DNA of 64,000 nucleotides, from the NCBI RefSeq assembly GCF_029227915.1, contig NC_079877.1, positions 30,033,851 to 30,097,850 of the forward strand, written 5' to 3'. Positions 36,067 through 47,902 of this stretch are shown here, piece by piece. Position numbers and translations under genes: made by a program. Source of the stretch: Hydractinia symbiolongicarpus. Its lineage: Eukaryota; Cnidaria; Hydrozoa; Anthoathecata; Hydractiniidae. The notes beneath the pieces were generated by a model. It made no database searches. It was not told the origin of the DNA and saw nothing but the letters and a program-made list of their open reading frames with translations. How positions within the stretch are numbered: the first letter of the stretch is position 1; each line of letters starts with the position of its first letter.

Positions 36067-36377
36067 CTCCCGGAAGATTTTGTTTATTTTTCGAAACAGA
36101 GATCTAAAGCGTTTAAACGACAGGAGATTTGGATTTACAGCTTGTTAAGAGCGATAGTCCGAAAGAAACGTTCTAACAGTCATGTTCAACATTTTTCTTG
36201 ATAATTGCATAATTTTTAACATTTAACCCACAAGAGTATAATTTTCGGCGTTTCATTATTGTACCCACGCAATGTGAACTTGTCAAAGTTTACTTGTCAA
36301 GGGACAGACTTAGGACTTCGGATCTTAGGTTAATTGGTTAGAGAAAAAACTTCCTGCTAATGTCAGATTAAGCCAAC

Positions 36378-36459
36378 AGCAGGATGGCCGAGCGGTCTAA
36401 GGCGCTGGTTTTAGGCATTAGTCACTTCGGTGGCGCGAGTTCGAATCTCGCTCCTGTCA
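36378..36459 (+). tRNA. tRNA-Leu(UAG)
   Basis: First gene after the second insertion. A1 faces C72, the upstream box is deleted, and two G-T wobbles lie in the anticodon stem (ATTAG). Confidence 0.65.
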
Positions 36460-36844
36460 ACTAATCATACATGTCTGAAACGTACGTCGTACAAACGTTT
36501 TTATTTCCGCTTAACTATTTTGCCTAGAAAAATGCGCGAACGTGTAAAAAGGATGTATCACAAGTTTCGCTTGCATGTAGGACGGGATCGCTAAAACTGC
36601 TTGACTGTGCAGGTAATTCCGCCCACAATCAGGCAAAACTCTCTAAATTGATGAAAAGTCACGGGACGAATACACTTGCAATGGAATGTGCAAAGCTGGT
36701 TGGGTATCAACGTATTATTCTGCGTCACTTACTTATTTGAATTTTTCATATATTACGGTCATTTTTACATGTCATCTAGTGCTTAAATACGCGTAAATAC
36801 TATTTTCTCTGCACGCTCGTTCACATTATGTAGTTGAAAAAACG

Positions 36845-36926
36845 GGCAGGATGGCCGAGCGGTCTAAGGCGCTGGTTTAAGGCACCAGTCACTTCGGTGG
36901 CGCGAGTTCGAATCTCGCTCCTGTCA
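36845..36926 (+). tRNA. tRNA-Leu(AAG), half-unit recombinant
   Basis: AAG upstream flank, UAG downstream flank, all stems paired. Confidence 0.9.
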
Positions 36927-37311
36927 ACTAATCATTCATGTCTGAAAAGTACGTCGTACAAACGTTTTTATTTCCGCTTAACTATTTTGCCTAGAAAAAT
37001 GCGCGAACGTGTAAAAAGGATGTATCACAAGTTTTGCTTGCATGCAGGACGGGATCGCTAAAACTGCTTGACTGTGCAGGTAATTCCGCCCACAATCAGG
37101 CAAAACTCTCTAAATTGATGAAAAGTCACGGGACGAATACACTTGCAATGGAATGTGCAAAGCTGGTTGGGTATCAACGTATTATTGTGCGTCACTTACT
37201 TATTTGAATTTTTCATATATTACGGTCATTTTTACATGTCATCTAGTGCTTAAATACGCGTAAATACTATTTTCTCTGCACGCTCGTTCACATTATGTAA
37301 TTGAAAAACCG

Positions 37312-37393
37312 GGCAGGATGGTCGAGCGGTCTAAGGCGCTGGTTTAAGGCACCAGTCATTTCGGTGGCGCAAGTTCGAATCTCGCTCCTGTCA
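37312..37393 (+). tRNA. tRNA-Leu(AAG)
   Basis: D arm reads GGTCGAGCGG, the variable arm CATTTCGGTG, and the T stem GCAAG, which leaves an A-C mismatch. Confidence 0.68.
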
Positions 37394-37893
37394 TCTTATA
37401 TCGCATGACCGGAAATGTACTAGGACAGAGAATATTGATTACGCTTAAAAACTTCGTCTTCAGAAAGACGCAAATGTTAGAAAAAGTATAATTAACAAGT
37501 CTTTGTCGCATTGGGGAAAAATGTCACTTGTACCACTTGAATTTCGTTTATTTTTCGAAACAAAGATCTAAAGCGTTTAAAGGACAGGAGATTTCGATTT
37601 ACAGCTTGTTAAGAGCGATAGTCTGAATGAAACGTTCTTACAGTCATGTTCAACATTTTTCTTGATAATTGCATAATTTTTAACATTTAACCCACAAGAG
37701 TATAATTTTCGGCGTTTCATTATTGTACCCACGCAATGTGAACTTGTCAAAGTTTACTTGTCAACGGACAGACTTAGGACTTCGGATCTCAGGTTAATTG
37801 ATTAGAGCAAAAACCTTCCTGCTAATGTCAGCATAAGCCATTTTTGGTTTACTTGAACTTTTTTGGGACGGGGACTTTATATCTTAAAAAGTA

Positions 37894-37975
37894 GGCAGGA
37901 TGGCCGAGCGGTCTAAGGCGCTGGTTTTAGGCACCAGTCACTTCGGTGGCGCGAGTTCGAATCTCGCTCCTGTCA
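37894..37975 (+). tRNA. tRNA-Leu(UAG)
   Basis: All stems pair, canonical T loop. Confidence 0.92.
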
Positions 37976-38145
37976 ACTAATCATACATGTCTGAAAAGTA
38001 CGTCGGACAAACGTTTTTATTTTGCGTCACTTACTTATTTGAATCTTTCATACATTTCGGTTATTTTTACATGTCATCTACTTCTTAAATCCGCGTAAAT
38101 ACTATTTTCTCTGCACCCTCGTCCACATTATGTTATAGAAAAACC

Positions 38146-38214
38146 GGCAGGATGGCCGAGCGGTCTAAGACGCTGGTCACTTCGGTGGCGCGAGTTCGAA
38201 TCTCGCTCCTGTCA
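38146..38214 (+). pseudogene. tRNA-Leu lacking the anticodon arm
   Basis: A 13-nt deletion removes the anticodon loop and 3' stem (CGCTGGTCACTTCGG). The acceptor, D and T arms and both Pol III boxes remain. Followed by AAG-type flank. Confidence 0.9.
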
Positions 38215-38725
38215 TCTTATATCGCATGACCGGAAATATCATGGGACAGAGAATATTGATTACGCTTAAAAACTTCGTCCCCAGAAAGACGCAAATTTTA
38301 GAAAAAGTATAATTAACAAGTCTTTGTCGCATTGGGGAAAAATGGCACTTGTACCACTTGATTTTGCGGAAAATTTCGTTTATTTTTCGAAACATAGATC
38401 TAAAGCGCTTAAACGACAGGAGATTTCGATTTACCGCTTGTTAAGAGCAATTGTCCGAATGAAACGTTCTTACAGTCATGTTCAACATATTTCTTGATAA
38501 TTGCATAATTTTTAACATTTAACCCACAAGAGTATAATTTTCGGCGCTTCATTATTGTACCCACGCAATGTGAACTTGTCAAAGTTTACTTGTCAACGGA
38601 CAGATTTAGGACTTCGGATCTTAGGTTAATTGGTTAGAGCAAAAACTTTCCTGCTAATGTCAGCATAAGCCATTTTTGGTTTACTTGAACTTTTTTGGAA
38701 CGGGGACTTTATATCTTAAAAAGTA

Positions 38726-38807
38726 GGCATGATGACCGAGCGGTCTAAGGCGCTGGTTTTAGGCACCAGTCACTTTGGTGGCGCGAGTTCGAATCTCGCT
38801 CCTGTCA
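38726..38807 (+). tRNA. tRNA-Leu(UAG)
   Basis: T5 faces C68, and the D arm reads TGACCGAG. Confidence 0.68.
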
Positions 38808-39192
38808 ACTAATCATACATGTCTGAAAAGTTCGTCGGTCAAACTTTTTTATTTCCACTTAACTATTTTGCCTAGAAAAATGCGCGAACGTTTAAAAAGG
38901 ATGTATCACAAGTTTCGCTTGCATGCAGGACGGGATCGCTAAAACTTCTTGACTGTGCAGGTAATTCCGCCCACAATCATGCAAAACTCTCTAAATTGAT
39001 GAAAAGTCACGGGAAGAATACACTTGCAATGGAATGTGCAGAGCTGGTTGGGTATCAACGTATTATTTTGCGTCACTTACTTATTTGAATTTTCCATATA
39101 TTTCAGTCATTTTTACATGTCATCTACTTCTTAAATCCGCGTAAATACTATTTTCTCTGCACCCTCGTCCACATTATGTTATAGAAAAACCG

Positions 39193-39261
39193 GGCAGGAT
39201 GGCCGAGCGGTCTAAGGCGCTGGTCACTTCGGTGGCGCGAGTTCGAATCTCGCTGCTGTCA
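39193..39261 (+). pseudogene. tRNA-Leu lacking the anticodon arm
   Basis: Same 13-nt deletion as at 38146. In addition G67 breaks the acceptor stem (CGCTGCTGTC). Confidence 0.9.
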
Positions 39262-39720
39262 TCTTATATCGCATGACCGGAAATATCATGGGACAGAGAA
39301 TATTGATTACGCTTAAAAACTTCGTCCCCAGAAAGACGCAAATTTTAGAAAAATTTAATTAACAAGTCTTTGTCGCATTGGGGAAAAATGTCACTTGTAC
39401 CACTTGATTTTGCGGAAAATTTCGTTTATTTTACGAAATAGAGATCTAAAGCGTTTAAAGGAACAGGAGATTTGGATTTACAGCTTGTTAAGAGCGATAG
39501 TCCGAAAGAAACGGTCTTACAGTCATGTTAAACATTTTTCTTGATAATTGCATAATATTTAACATTTAACCCACAAGAGTATAATTTTCGGCGTTTGATT
39601 ATTGTACCTACGCAATGTGAACTTGTCAAAGTTTACTTGTCAAGGGACAGACTTAGGACTTCGGATCTTAGGTTAATTGGTTAGAGAAAAAACTTCCTGC
39701 TAATGTCAGATTAAGCCAAC

Positions 39721-39802
39721 AGCAGGATGGCCGAGCGGTCTAAGGCGCTGGTTTTAGGCATTAGTCACTTCGGTGGCGCGAGTTCGAATCTCGCTCCTGT
39801 CA
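39721..39802 (+). tRNA. tRNA-Leu(UAG)
   Basis: Counterpart of 36378 in the second 3343-bp copy, with A1 and the shortened upstream flank. Confidence 0.65.
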
Positions 39803-40187
39803 ACTAATCATACATGTCTGAAACGTACGTCGTACAAACGTTTTTATTTCCGCTTAACTATTTTGCCTAGAAAAATGCGCGAACGTGTAAAAAGGATGTA
39901 TCACAAGTTTCGCTTGCATGCAGGACGGGATCGCTAAAACTGCTTGACTGTGCAGGTAATTCCGCCCACAATCAGGCAAAACTCTCTAAATTGATGAAAA
40001 GTCACGGGACGAATACACTTGCAATGGAATGTGCAAAGCTGGTTGGGTATCAACGTATTATTCTGCGTCACTTACTTATTTGAATTTTTCATATATTACG
40101 GTCATTTTTACATGTCATCTAGTGCTTAAATACGCGTAAATACTATTTTCTCTGCACGCTCGTTCACATTATGTAGTTGAAAAAACG

Positions 40188-40269
40188 GGCAGGATGGCCG
40201 AGCGGTCTAAGGCGCTGGTTTAAGGCACCAGTCACTTCGGTGGCGCGAGTTCGAATCTCGCTCCTGTCA
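40188..40269 (+). tRNA. tRNA-Leu(AAG), half-unit recombinant
   Basis: Counterpart of 36845. Confidence 0.9.
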
Positions 40270-40654
40270 ACTAATCATTCATGTCTGAAAAGTACGTCGT
40301 ACAAACGTTTTTATTTCCGCTTAACTATTTTGCCTAGAAAAATGCGCGAACGTGTAAAAAGGATGTATCACAAGTTTTGCTTGCATGCAGGACGGGATCG
40401 CTAAAACTGCTTGACTGTGCAGGTAATTCCGCCCACAATCAGGCAAAACTCTCTAAATTGATGAAAAGTCACGGGACGAATACACTTGCAATGGAATGTG
40501 CAAAGCTGGTTGGGTATCAACGTATTATTGTGCGTCACTTACTTATTTGAATTTTTCATATATTACGGTCATTTTTACATGTCATCTAGTGCTTAAATAC
40601 GCGTAAATACTATTTTCTCTGCACGCTCGTTCACATTATGTAATTGAAAAACCG

Positions 40655-40736
40655 GGCAGGATGGTCGAGCGGTCTAAGGCGCTGGTTTAAGGCACCAGTC
40701 ATTTCGGTGGCGCAAGTTCGAATCTCGCTCCTGTCA
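40655..40736 (+). tRNA. tRNA-Leu(AAG)
   Basis: Counterpart of 37312, with the same D-arm, variable-arm and T-stem changes. Confidence 0.68.
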
Positions 40737-41236
40737 TCTTATATCGCATGACCGGAAATGTACTAGGACAGAGAATATTGATTACGCTTAAAAACTTCGT
40801 CCTCAGAAAGACGCAAATGTTAGAAAAAGTATAATTAACAAGTCTTTGTCGCATTGGGGAAAAATGTCACTTGTACCACTTGAATTTCGTTTATTTTTCG
40901 AAACAAAGATCTAAAGCGTTTAAACGACAGGAGATTTCGATTTACAGCTTGTTAAGAGCGATAGTCTGAATGAAACGTTCTTACAGTCATGTTCAACATT
41001 TTTCTTGATAATTGCATAATTTTTAACATTTAACCCACAAGAGTATAATTTTCGGCGTTTCATTATTGTACCCACGCAATGTGAACTTGTCAAAGTTTAC
41101 TTGTCAACGGACAGACTTAGGACTTCGGATCTTAGGTTAATTGATTAGAGCAAAAACCTTCCTGCTAATGTCAGCATAAGCCATTTTTGGTTTACTTGAA
41201 CTTTTTTGGGACGGGGACTTTATATCTTAAAAAGTA

Positions 41237-41318
41237 GGCAGGATGGCCGAGCGGTCTAAGGCGCTGGTTTTAGGCACCAGTCACTTCGGTGGCGCGAGTT
41301 CGAATCTCGCTCCTGTCA
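41237..41318 (+). tRNA. tRNA-Leu(UAG)
   Basis: Counterpart of 37894, all stems pair. Confidence 0.92.
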
Positions 41319-41488
41319 ACTAATCATACATGTCTGAAAAGTACGTCGGACAAACGTTTTTATTTTGCGTCACTTACTTATTTGAATCTTTCATACATTT
41401 CGGTTATTTTTACATGTCATCTACTTCTTAAATCCGCGTAAATACTATTTTCTCTGCACCCTCGTCCACATTATGTTATAGAAAAACC

Positions 41489-41557
41489 GGCAGGATGGCC
41501 GAGCGATCTAAGGCGCTGGTCACTTCGGTGGCGCGAGTTCGAATCTCGCTCCTGTCA
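41489..41557 (+). pseudogene. tRNA-Leu lacking the anticodon arm
   Basis: Counterpart of 38146. The D arm differs (GAGCGATC). Confidence 0.9.
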
Positions 41558-42068
41558 TCTTATATCGCATGACCGGAAATATCATGGGACAGAGAATATT
41601 GATTACGCTTAAAAACTTCGTCCCCAGAAAGACGCAAATTTTAGAAAAAGTATAATTAACAAGTCTTTGTCGCATTGGGGAAAAATGGCACTTGTACCAC
41701 TTGATTTTGCGGAAAATTTCGTTTATTTTTCGAAACATAGATCTAAAGCGCTTAAACGACAGGAGATTTCGATTTACCGCTTGTTAAGAGCAATTGTCCG
41801 AATGAAACGTTCTTACAGTCATGTTCAACATATTTCTTGATAATTGCATAATTTTTAACATTTAACCCACAAGAGTATAATTTTCGGCGCTTCATTATTG
41901 TACCCACGCAATGTGAACTTGTCAAAGTTTACTTGTCAACGGACAGATTTAGGACTTCGGATCTTAGGTTAATTGGTTAGAGCAAAAACTTTCCTGCTAA
42001 TGTCAGCATAAGCCATTTTTGGTTTACTTGAACTTTTTTGGAACGGGGACTTTATATCTTAAAAAGTA

Positions 42069-42150
42069 GGCATGATGACCGAGCGGTCTAAGGCGCTGGT
42101 TTTAGGCACCAGTCACTTTGGTGGCGCGAGTTCGAATCTCGCTCCTGTCA
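42069..42150 (+). tRNA. tRNA-Leu(UAG)
   Basis: Counterpart of 38726, with T5-C68 mismatch. Confidence 0.68.
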
Positions 42151-42535
42151 ACTAATCATACATGTCTGAAAAGTTCGTCGGTCAAACTTTTTTATTTCCA
42201 ATTAACTATTTTGCCTAGAAAAATGCGCGAACGTTTAAAAAGGATGTATCACAAGTTTCGCTTGCATGCAGGACGGGATCGCTAAAACTTCTTGACTGTG
42301 CAGGTAATTCCGCCCACAATCATGCAAAACTCTCTAAATTGATGAAAAGTCACGGGAAGAATACACTTGCAATGGAATGTGCAGAGCTGGTTGGGTATCA
42401 ACGTATTATTTTGCGTCACTTACTTATTTGAATTTTCCATATATTTCAGTCATTTTTACATGTCATCTACTTCTTAAATCCGCGTAAATACTATTTTCTC
42501 TGCACCCTCGTCCACATTATGTTATAGAAAAACCG

Positions 42536-42604
42536 GGCAGGATGGCCGAGCGGTCTAAGGCGCTGGTCACTTCGGTGGCGCGAGTTCGAATCTCGCTGCT
42601 GTCA
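42536..42604 (+). pseudogene. tRNA-Leu lacking the anticodon arm
   Basis: Counterpart of 39193, including the acceptor G67. Confidence 0.9.
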
Positions 42605-43114
42605 TCTTATATCGCATGACCGGAAATATCATGGGACAGAGAATATTGATTACGCTTAAAAACTTCGTCCCCAGAAAGACGCAAATTTTAGAAAAATTTA
42701 ATTAACAAGTCTTTGTCGCATTGGGGAAAAATGTCACTTGTACCACTTGATTTTGCGGAAAATTTCGTTTATTTTACGAAATAGAGATCTAAAGCGTTTA
42801 AAGGAACAGGAGATTTGGATTTACAGCTTGTTAAGAGCGATAGTCCGAAAGAAACGGTCTTACAGTCATGTTAAACATTTTTCTTGATAATTGCATAATA
42901 TTTAACATTTAACCCACAAGAGTATAATTTTCGGCGTTTGATTATTGTACCTACGCAATGTGAACTTGTCAAAGTTTACTTGTCAAGGGACAGACTTAGG
43001 ACGTCGGATCTTAAGTTAATTGGTCAGAGCAAAAACCTTCCTGCTAATGTCAGAATAAGCCATTTTTGGTTTACTTGAACTTTTTGGGACGGGGATTTTA
43101 TATCTTAAAAATAA

Positions 43115-43196
43115 GGCAGGATGGCCCAGAGGTCTAAGGCGCTGGTTTTAGGCACCAGTCACTTCGGTGGCGCGAGTTTGAATCTCGCTCCTGTCA
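43115..43196 (+). tRNA. tRNA-Leu(UAG)
   Basis: A-box region reads TGGCCCAGAGG, a form shared with 46294 and 50502. T56 in the T loop. Confidence 0.72.
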
Positions 43197-43581
43197 ACTA
43201 ATCATACATGTCTGAAAAGTACGTCGGACAAACGTTTTTATTTTCGCTTAACCATTTTGCCTAGAAAAATTCGCGAACGTTTAAGAAGGATGTATCACAA
43301 GTTTCGCTTGCATGCAGGACAGGATCGCTAAAACTGCTTGACTGTGCAGGTATTTCCGCCCACAATCAGGCAAAACTCTTTAAATAGATGAAAAGTCACG
43401 GGGCGAATGCACTTGCAATGGAATGGGCAGAGCTGGTTGGGTATCAACGTATTATTTTGCGTCACTTACTTATTTGAATTTTTCATACATTTTGGTCATT
43501 TTTACATGTCATCTAGTGCTTAAATACGCGTAAATACTATTTTCTCTGCACGCTTGTCGACATTATGTATTTGAAAAACCG

Positions 43582-43663
43582 GGCAGGATGGCCGAGCGGT
43601 CTAAGGCGCTGGTTTAAGGCACCAGTCACTTCGGTGGCGCGAGTTCGAATCTCGCTCCTGTCA
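43582..43663 (+). tRNA. tRNA-Leu(AAG)
   Basis: All stems pair, canonical loops. Confidence 0.92.
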
Positions 43664-44174
43664 TCTTATATCGCATGACCGGAAATGTCCTCGGACAGAG
43701 AATATTGATTACGCTTAAAAACTTCGTCCCCAGAAAGCCGAAAATTTTAGAAAAAATATAATTAACAAGTCTTTGTCGCATTGGGGAAAAATGGCACTTG
43801 TACCACTTGATTTTACGGAAAATTTCGTTTATTTTTCGAAACAGAGATCTAAAGCGCTTAAACGACAGGAGATTTCGATTTACAGCTTGTTAAGATCAAT
43901 TGTCCGAATGAAACGTTCTTACAGTCATGTTCAACATATTTCTTGATAATTGCATAATTTTTAACATTTAACTCACAAGAGTATAATTTTCGGCGCTTCA
44001 TTATTGTACCCACGCAATGTGAACTTGTCAAAGTTTACTTGTCAACGGACAGACTTAGGACTTCGGATCTTAGGTTAATTGGTTAGAGCAAAAACTTTCC
44101 TGCTAATGTCAGCATAAACCATTTTTGGTTTACTTGAACTTTTTTGGGACGGGGACTTTATATCTTAAAAAGTA

Positions 44175-44256
44175 GACAGGATGGCCGAGCGGTCTAAGGC
44201 GCTGGTTTTTGGCACCAGTCACTTTGGTGGCACGAGTTCGAATCTCGCTCCTGTCA
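44175..44256 (+). tRNA. tRNA with Leu body and UUG anticodon
   Basis: The loop reads TTTTGGC, so the anticodon at 44209-44211 is UUG, which would read the Gln codon CAA. The body is still Leu type, with long variable arm and A73. A2-T71 is a better pair than the usual G-T. Confidence 0.75.
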
Positions 44257-44641
44257 ACTAATCATACATGTCTGAAAAGTACGTCGGTCAAACGTTTTTA
44301 TTTCCGCTTAACTATTTTGCCTAGAAAAATGCGCGAACGTTTAAAAAGGATGTATCACAAGTTTCGCTTGCATGCAGCACGGGATCGCTAAAACTGCTCG
44401 ACTGTGCAGGTAATTCCGCCCTCAATCAGGCAAAACTCTCTTAATTGATGAAGAGTCACGGCACGAATGAACTTGCAATGGAATGTGCGGAGCTGGTTGG
44501 GTATCAACGTATTATTTTGCGTCACTTACTTATTTGAATTTTTCATTTATTTCGGTCATTTTTACATGTCATCTAGTGCTTAAATACGCGTAAATACTAT
44601 TTTCTCTGCACGCTCGTCGACATTATGTATTTGAAACACCG

Positions 44642-44723
44642 GGCAGGATGGCCGAGCGGTCTAAGGCGCTGGTTTAAGGCACCAGTCACTTCGGTGGCGC
44701 GAGTTCGAATTTCGCTCCTTTCA
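44642..44723 (+). tRNA. tRNA-Leu(AAG)
   Basis: C3 faces T70 in the acceptor (CTCCTTTC), and a G-T wobble closes the T stem. Confidence 0.68.
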
Positions 44724-45234
44724 TCTTATATCGCATTACCGGAAATGTCCTCGGACAGAGAATATTGATTACGCTTAAAAACTTCGTCCCCAGAAAGACG
44801 CAAATTTGAGAAAAATTATAATTAATAAGTGTTTGTCGCATTGGGGAAAAATGTCACTTGTACCAGTTGATTTTGCGGAAAATTTTGTTCATTTTTCGCA
44901 ACAGAGATCTAAAGCGCTTAAACGACAGGAGATTTCGATTTACCGCTTGTTAAGAGCAATTGTCCGAATGAAACGTTCTTCCAGTTATGTTCAACATATT
45001 TCTTGATAATTGCATAATTTTTAACATTTAACTCACAGGAGTATAATTTTCGGCGCTTCATTATTGTGCCCACGCAATGTGAACTTGTCAAAGTTTACTT
45101 GTCAATGGACAGATTTAGGACTTCGGATCTTAGGTTAATTGGTTAGAGCAAAAACTTTCCTGCTAATGTCAGCATAAGCCATTTTTGGTTTACTTGAACT
45201 TTTTTGGGACGGGGACTTTATATCTTAAAAAGTA

Positions 45235-45316
45235 GGCATGATGGGCGAGCGGTCTAAGGCGCTGGTTTTAGGCACCAGTCACTTTGGTGGCGCGAGTTCG
45301 AATCTCGCTCCTGTCA
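45235..45316 (+). tRNA. tRNA-Leu(UAG)
   Basis: T5-C68 mismatch, and TGGGCGAG in the A box. Confidence 0.62.
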
Positions 45317-45701
45317 ACTAATCATACATGTCTGAAAAGTACGTCGGTCAAACGTTTTTATTTCCGCTTAACTATTTTGCCTAGAAAAATGCGCGAATGT
45401 TTAAAAAGGATGTATCACAAGTTTCGCTTGCATGCAGGACGGGATCGCTAAAACTTCTTGACTGTGCAGGTAATTCCGCCCATAATCAGGCAAAACTCTC
45501 TTAATTGATGAAGAGTCACGGGACGAATGAACTTGCAATGGAATGTGCAGAGCTGGTTGGGTATCAACGTATTATTTTGCGTCACTTACTTATTTGAATT
45601 TTTCATTCATTTCGGTCATTTTTACATGTCATCTAGTGCTTAAATACGCGTAAATACTATTTTCTCTGCACGCTCGTCGACATTATGTATTTGAAAAACC
45701 G

Positions 45702-45783
45702 GGCAGGATGGCCGAGCGGTCTAAGGCGCTGGTTTAAGGCACCAGTCACTTCGGTGGCGCGAGTTCGAATTTCGCTCCTATCA
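45702..45783 (+). tRNA. tRNA-Leu(AAG)
   Basis: C3 faces A70 (TCCTATC), and a G-T wobble closes the T stem. Confidence 0.65.
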
Positions 45784-46293
45784 TCTTATATCGCATGACC
45801 GGAAATGTCCTCGGACAGAGAATATTGATTACGCTTAAAAACTTCGTCCCCAGAAAGACGCAAATTTGAGAAAAAGTATAATTAATAAGTGTTTGTCGCA
45901 TTGGGGAAAAATGTCACTTGTACCACTTGATTTTGCGGAAAATTTTGTTTATTTTACGAAATAGAGATCTAAAGCGTTTAAACGACAGGAGATTTGGATT
46001 TACAGCTTGTTAAGAGCGATAGTCCGAATGAAACGGTCTTACAGTCATGTTAAACATTTTTCTTGATAATTGCATAATATTTAACATTTAACCCACAAGT
46101 GTATAATTTTCGGCGTTTGATTATTGTACCTACGCAATGTGAACTTGTCAAAGTTTACTTGTCAAGGGACAGACTTAGGACGTCAGATCTTAAGTTAATT
46201 GGTCGGAGCAAAAACCTTCCTGCTAATGTCAGAATAAGCCATTTTTGGTTCACTTGAACTTTTTGGGACGGGGATTTTATATCTTAAAAATAA

Positions 46294-46375
46294 GGCAGGA
46301 TGGCCCAGAGGTCTAAGGCGCTGGTTTTAGGCACCAGTCACTTCGGTGGCGCGAGTTCGAATCTCGCTCCTGTCA
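46294..46375 (+). tRNA. tRNA-Leu(UAG)
   Basis: Same TGGCCCAGAGG form as at 43115. Acceptor, anticodon and T stems pair, canonical T loop. Confidence 0.78.
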
Positions 46376-46760
46376 ACTAATCATACATGTCTGAAAAGCA
46401 CGTCAGACAAACGTTTTTATTTTCGCTTAACTATTTTGCCTAGAAAAATGCGCGAACGTTTAAAAAGGATGTATCACAAGTTTCGCTTGCATGCAGGACG
46501 GGATCGCTAAAACTGCTTGACTGTGCAGGTAATTCCGCCCACAAACAGGCAAAACTCTCTTAATTGATGAAGAGTCACGGGACGAATGAACTGGCAATAG
46601 AATGTGCAGAGCTGGTTGGGTATCAACGTATTATTTTGCGTCACTTACTTATTTGAATTTTTCATTCATTTCGGTCATTTTTACATGTCATCTAGTGCTT
46701 AAATACGCGTAAATACTATTTTCTCTGCACGCTCGTCGACATTATGTATTTGAAAAACCG

Positions 46761-46842
46761 GGCAGGATGGCCGAGCGGTCTAAGGCGCTGGTTTAAGGCA
46801 CCAGTCACTTCGGTGGCGCGAGTTCGAATTTCGCTCCTATCA
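46761..46842 (+). tRNA. tRNA-Leu(AAG)
   Basis: Same acceptor change as the 45702 gene (C3-A70). Confidence 0.65.
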
Positions 46843-47353
46843 TCTTATATCGCATGACCGGAAATGTCCTCGGACAGAGAATATTGATTACGCTTAAAAA
46901 CTTCGTCCCCAGAAAGACGCAAATTTGAGAAAAAGTATAATTAGTAAATGTTTGTCGCATTGGGGAAAAATGTCACTTGTACCACTTGATTTTGCGGAAA
47001 ATTTCGTTTATTTTACGAAATAGAGATCTAAAGCGTTTAAACGACAGGAGATTTGGATTTACAGCTTGTTAAGAGCGATAGTCCGAATGAAACGGTCTTA
47101 CAGTCATGTTAAACATTTTTCTTGATAATTGCATAATATTTAACATTTAACCCACAAGAGTAAAATTTTCGGCGTTTCATTATTGTACCCACGCAATGTG
47201 AACTTGTCAAAGTTTACTTGTCAAGGGACAGACTTAGCAATTCGGATCTTAGGTTAATTGGTTAGAACAAAAATCTTCCTGCTAATGTCAGCATAAGCCA
47301 TTTTTGGTTTACTTGAACTTTTTTGAGACGGGGATTTTATTTCTTAAAAAATA

Positions 47354-47435
47354 GGCATGATGGCCGAGCGGTCTAAGGCGCTGGTTTTAGGCACCAGTCA
47401 CTTCGGTGGCGCGAGTTCGAATCTCGCTCCCGTGA
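47354..47435 (+). pseudogene. tRNA-Leu(UAG) with broken acceptor
   Basis: Ends TCCCGTGA. G1-G72, A4-C69 and T5-C68 mismatches leave the acceptor unable to pair normally. Confidence 0.6.
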
Positions 47436-47820
47436 ACTAATCATACATGTTTAAAAAGTATATCGAACAAACGTTTTTATTTCCGCTTAACTATTTTGCC
47501 TAGAAAAAAGCGCGAACGTTTATAAAGGATGTTTCACAAGTTTCGCTTGCATGCAGGACGGGATCACTAAAACTGCTTGACTGTGCAGGTAATTCCTCCC
47601 ACAATAAGGCAAAACTATCTAAATTAATGAAAAGTCACGAGACGAATGCACTTGCAATGGAATGGGCAGAGCTGGTTGGGTATCAACGTATTATTTTGCG
47701 TCACTTACTTATTTGAATTTTTCATACATTTTGGTCATTTTTACATGTCATCTAGTGCTTAAATACGCGTAAATATTATTTTCTCTGCACGCTTGTCGAC
47801 ATTATGTATTTGAAAAACCG

Positions 47821-47902
47821 GGCAGGATGGCCGAGCGGTCTAAGGCGCTGGTTTAAGGCACCAGTCACTTCGGTGGCGCGAGTTCGAATTTCGCTCCTGT
47901 CA
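47821..47902 (+). tRNA. tRNA-Leu(AAG)
   Basis: Paired apart from a G-T wobble in the T stem (TTCGC). Confidence 0.85.

Larger units (their letters stand above)
34160..36070 (+). mobile_element. Helitron-like insertion with cargo
   Basis: 1911 bp inside a tRNA unit. It starts TCTCTATTATAATAGCCG right after CAACA, a 5' end related to the element at 30745 (shared TCTGTCTGTCTSTG stretch), and at almost the same unit position. The cargo is a GC-rich promoter-like segment (34190-34400), TAGCTAGC-rich DNA (34550-34740) and a degenerate minisatellite (34927-35960). The right end has a strong TTCG-capped hairpin (36045-36066) but no CTRR. The array resumes about 120 bp earlier in phase than it left, so the right junction is secondary or the 3' end is lost. 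Calling it a Helitron rests on the 5' end only. Confidence 0.55.
36270..39612. repeat. 3343-bp higher-order repeat, copy 1
   Basis: Block with tRNA genes at 36378, 36845, 37312, 37894, 38146, 38726 and 39193. Every one reappears 3343 bp downstream, including two genes that lack the anticodon arm. Start and end are approximate because the flanks are themselves array sequence. Confidence 0.85.
39613..42985. repeat. 3343-bp higher-order repeat, copy 2
   Basis: Second copy of the 36270 block, with only scattered substitutions, such as GGTCGAGCGG shared by both AAG genes and the same 13-nt tRNA deletions. Confidence 0.85.

Noticed and set aside
7730-45006. Open frames of 60-94 codons repeated through the array on both strands
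   Set aside because: They run across tRNA genes and spacers, appear only where stops happen to be missing in a unit variant, and resemble no protein family. Their recurrence follows the repeat period.
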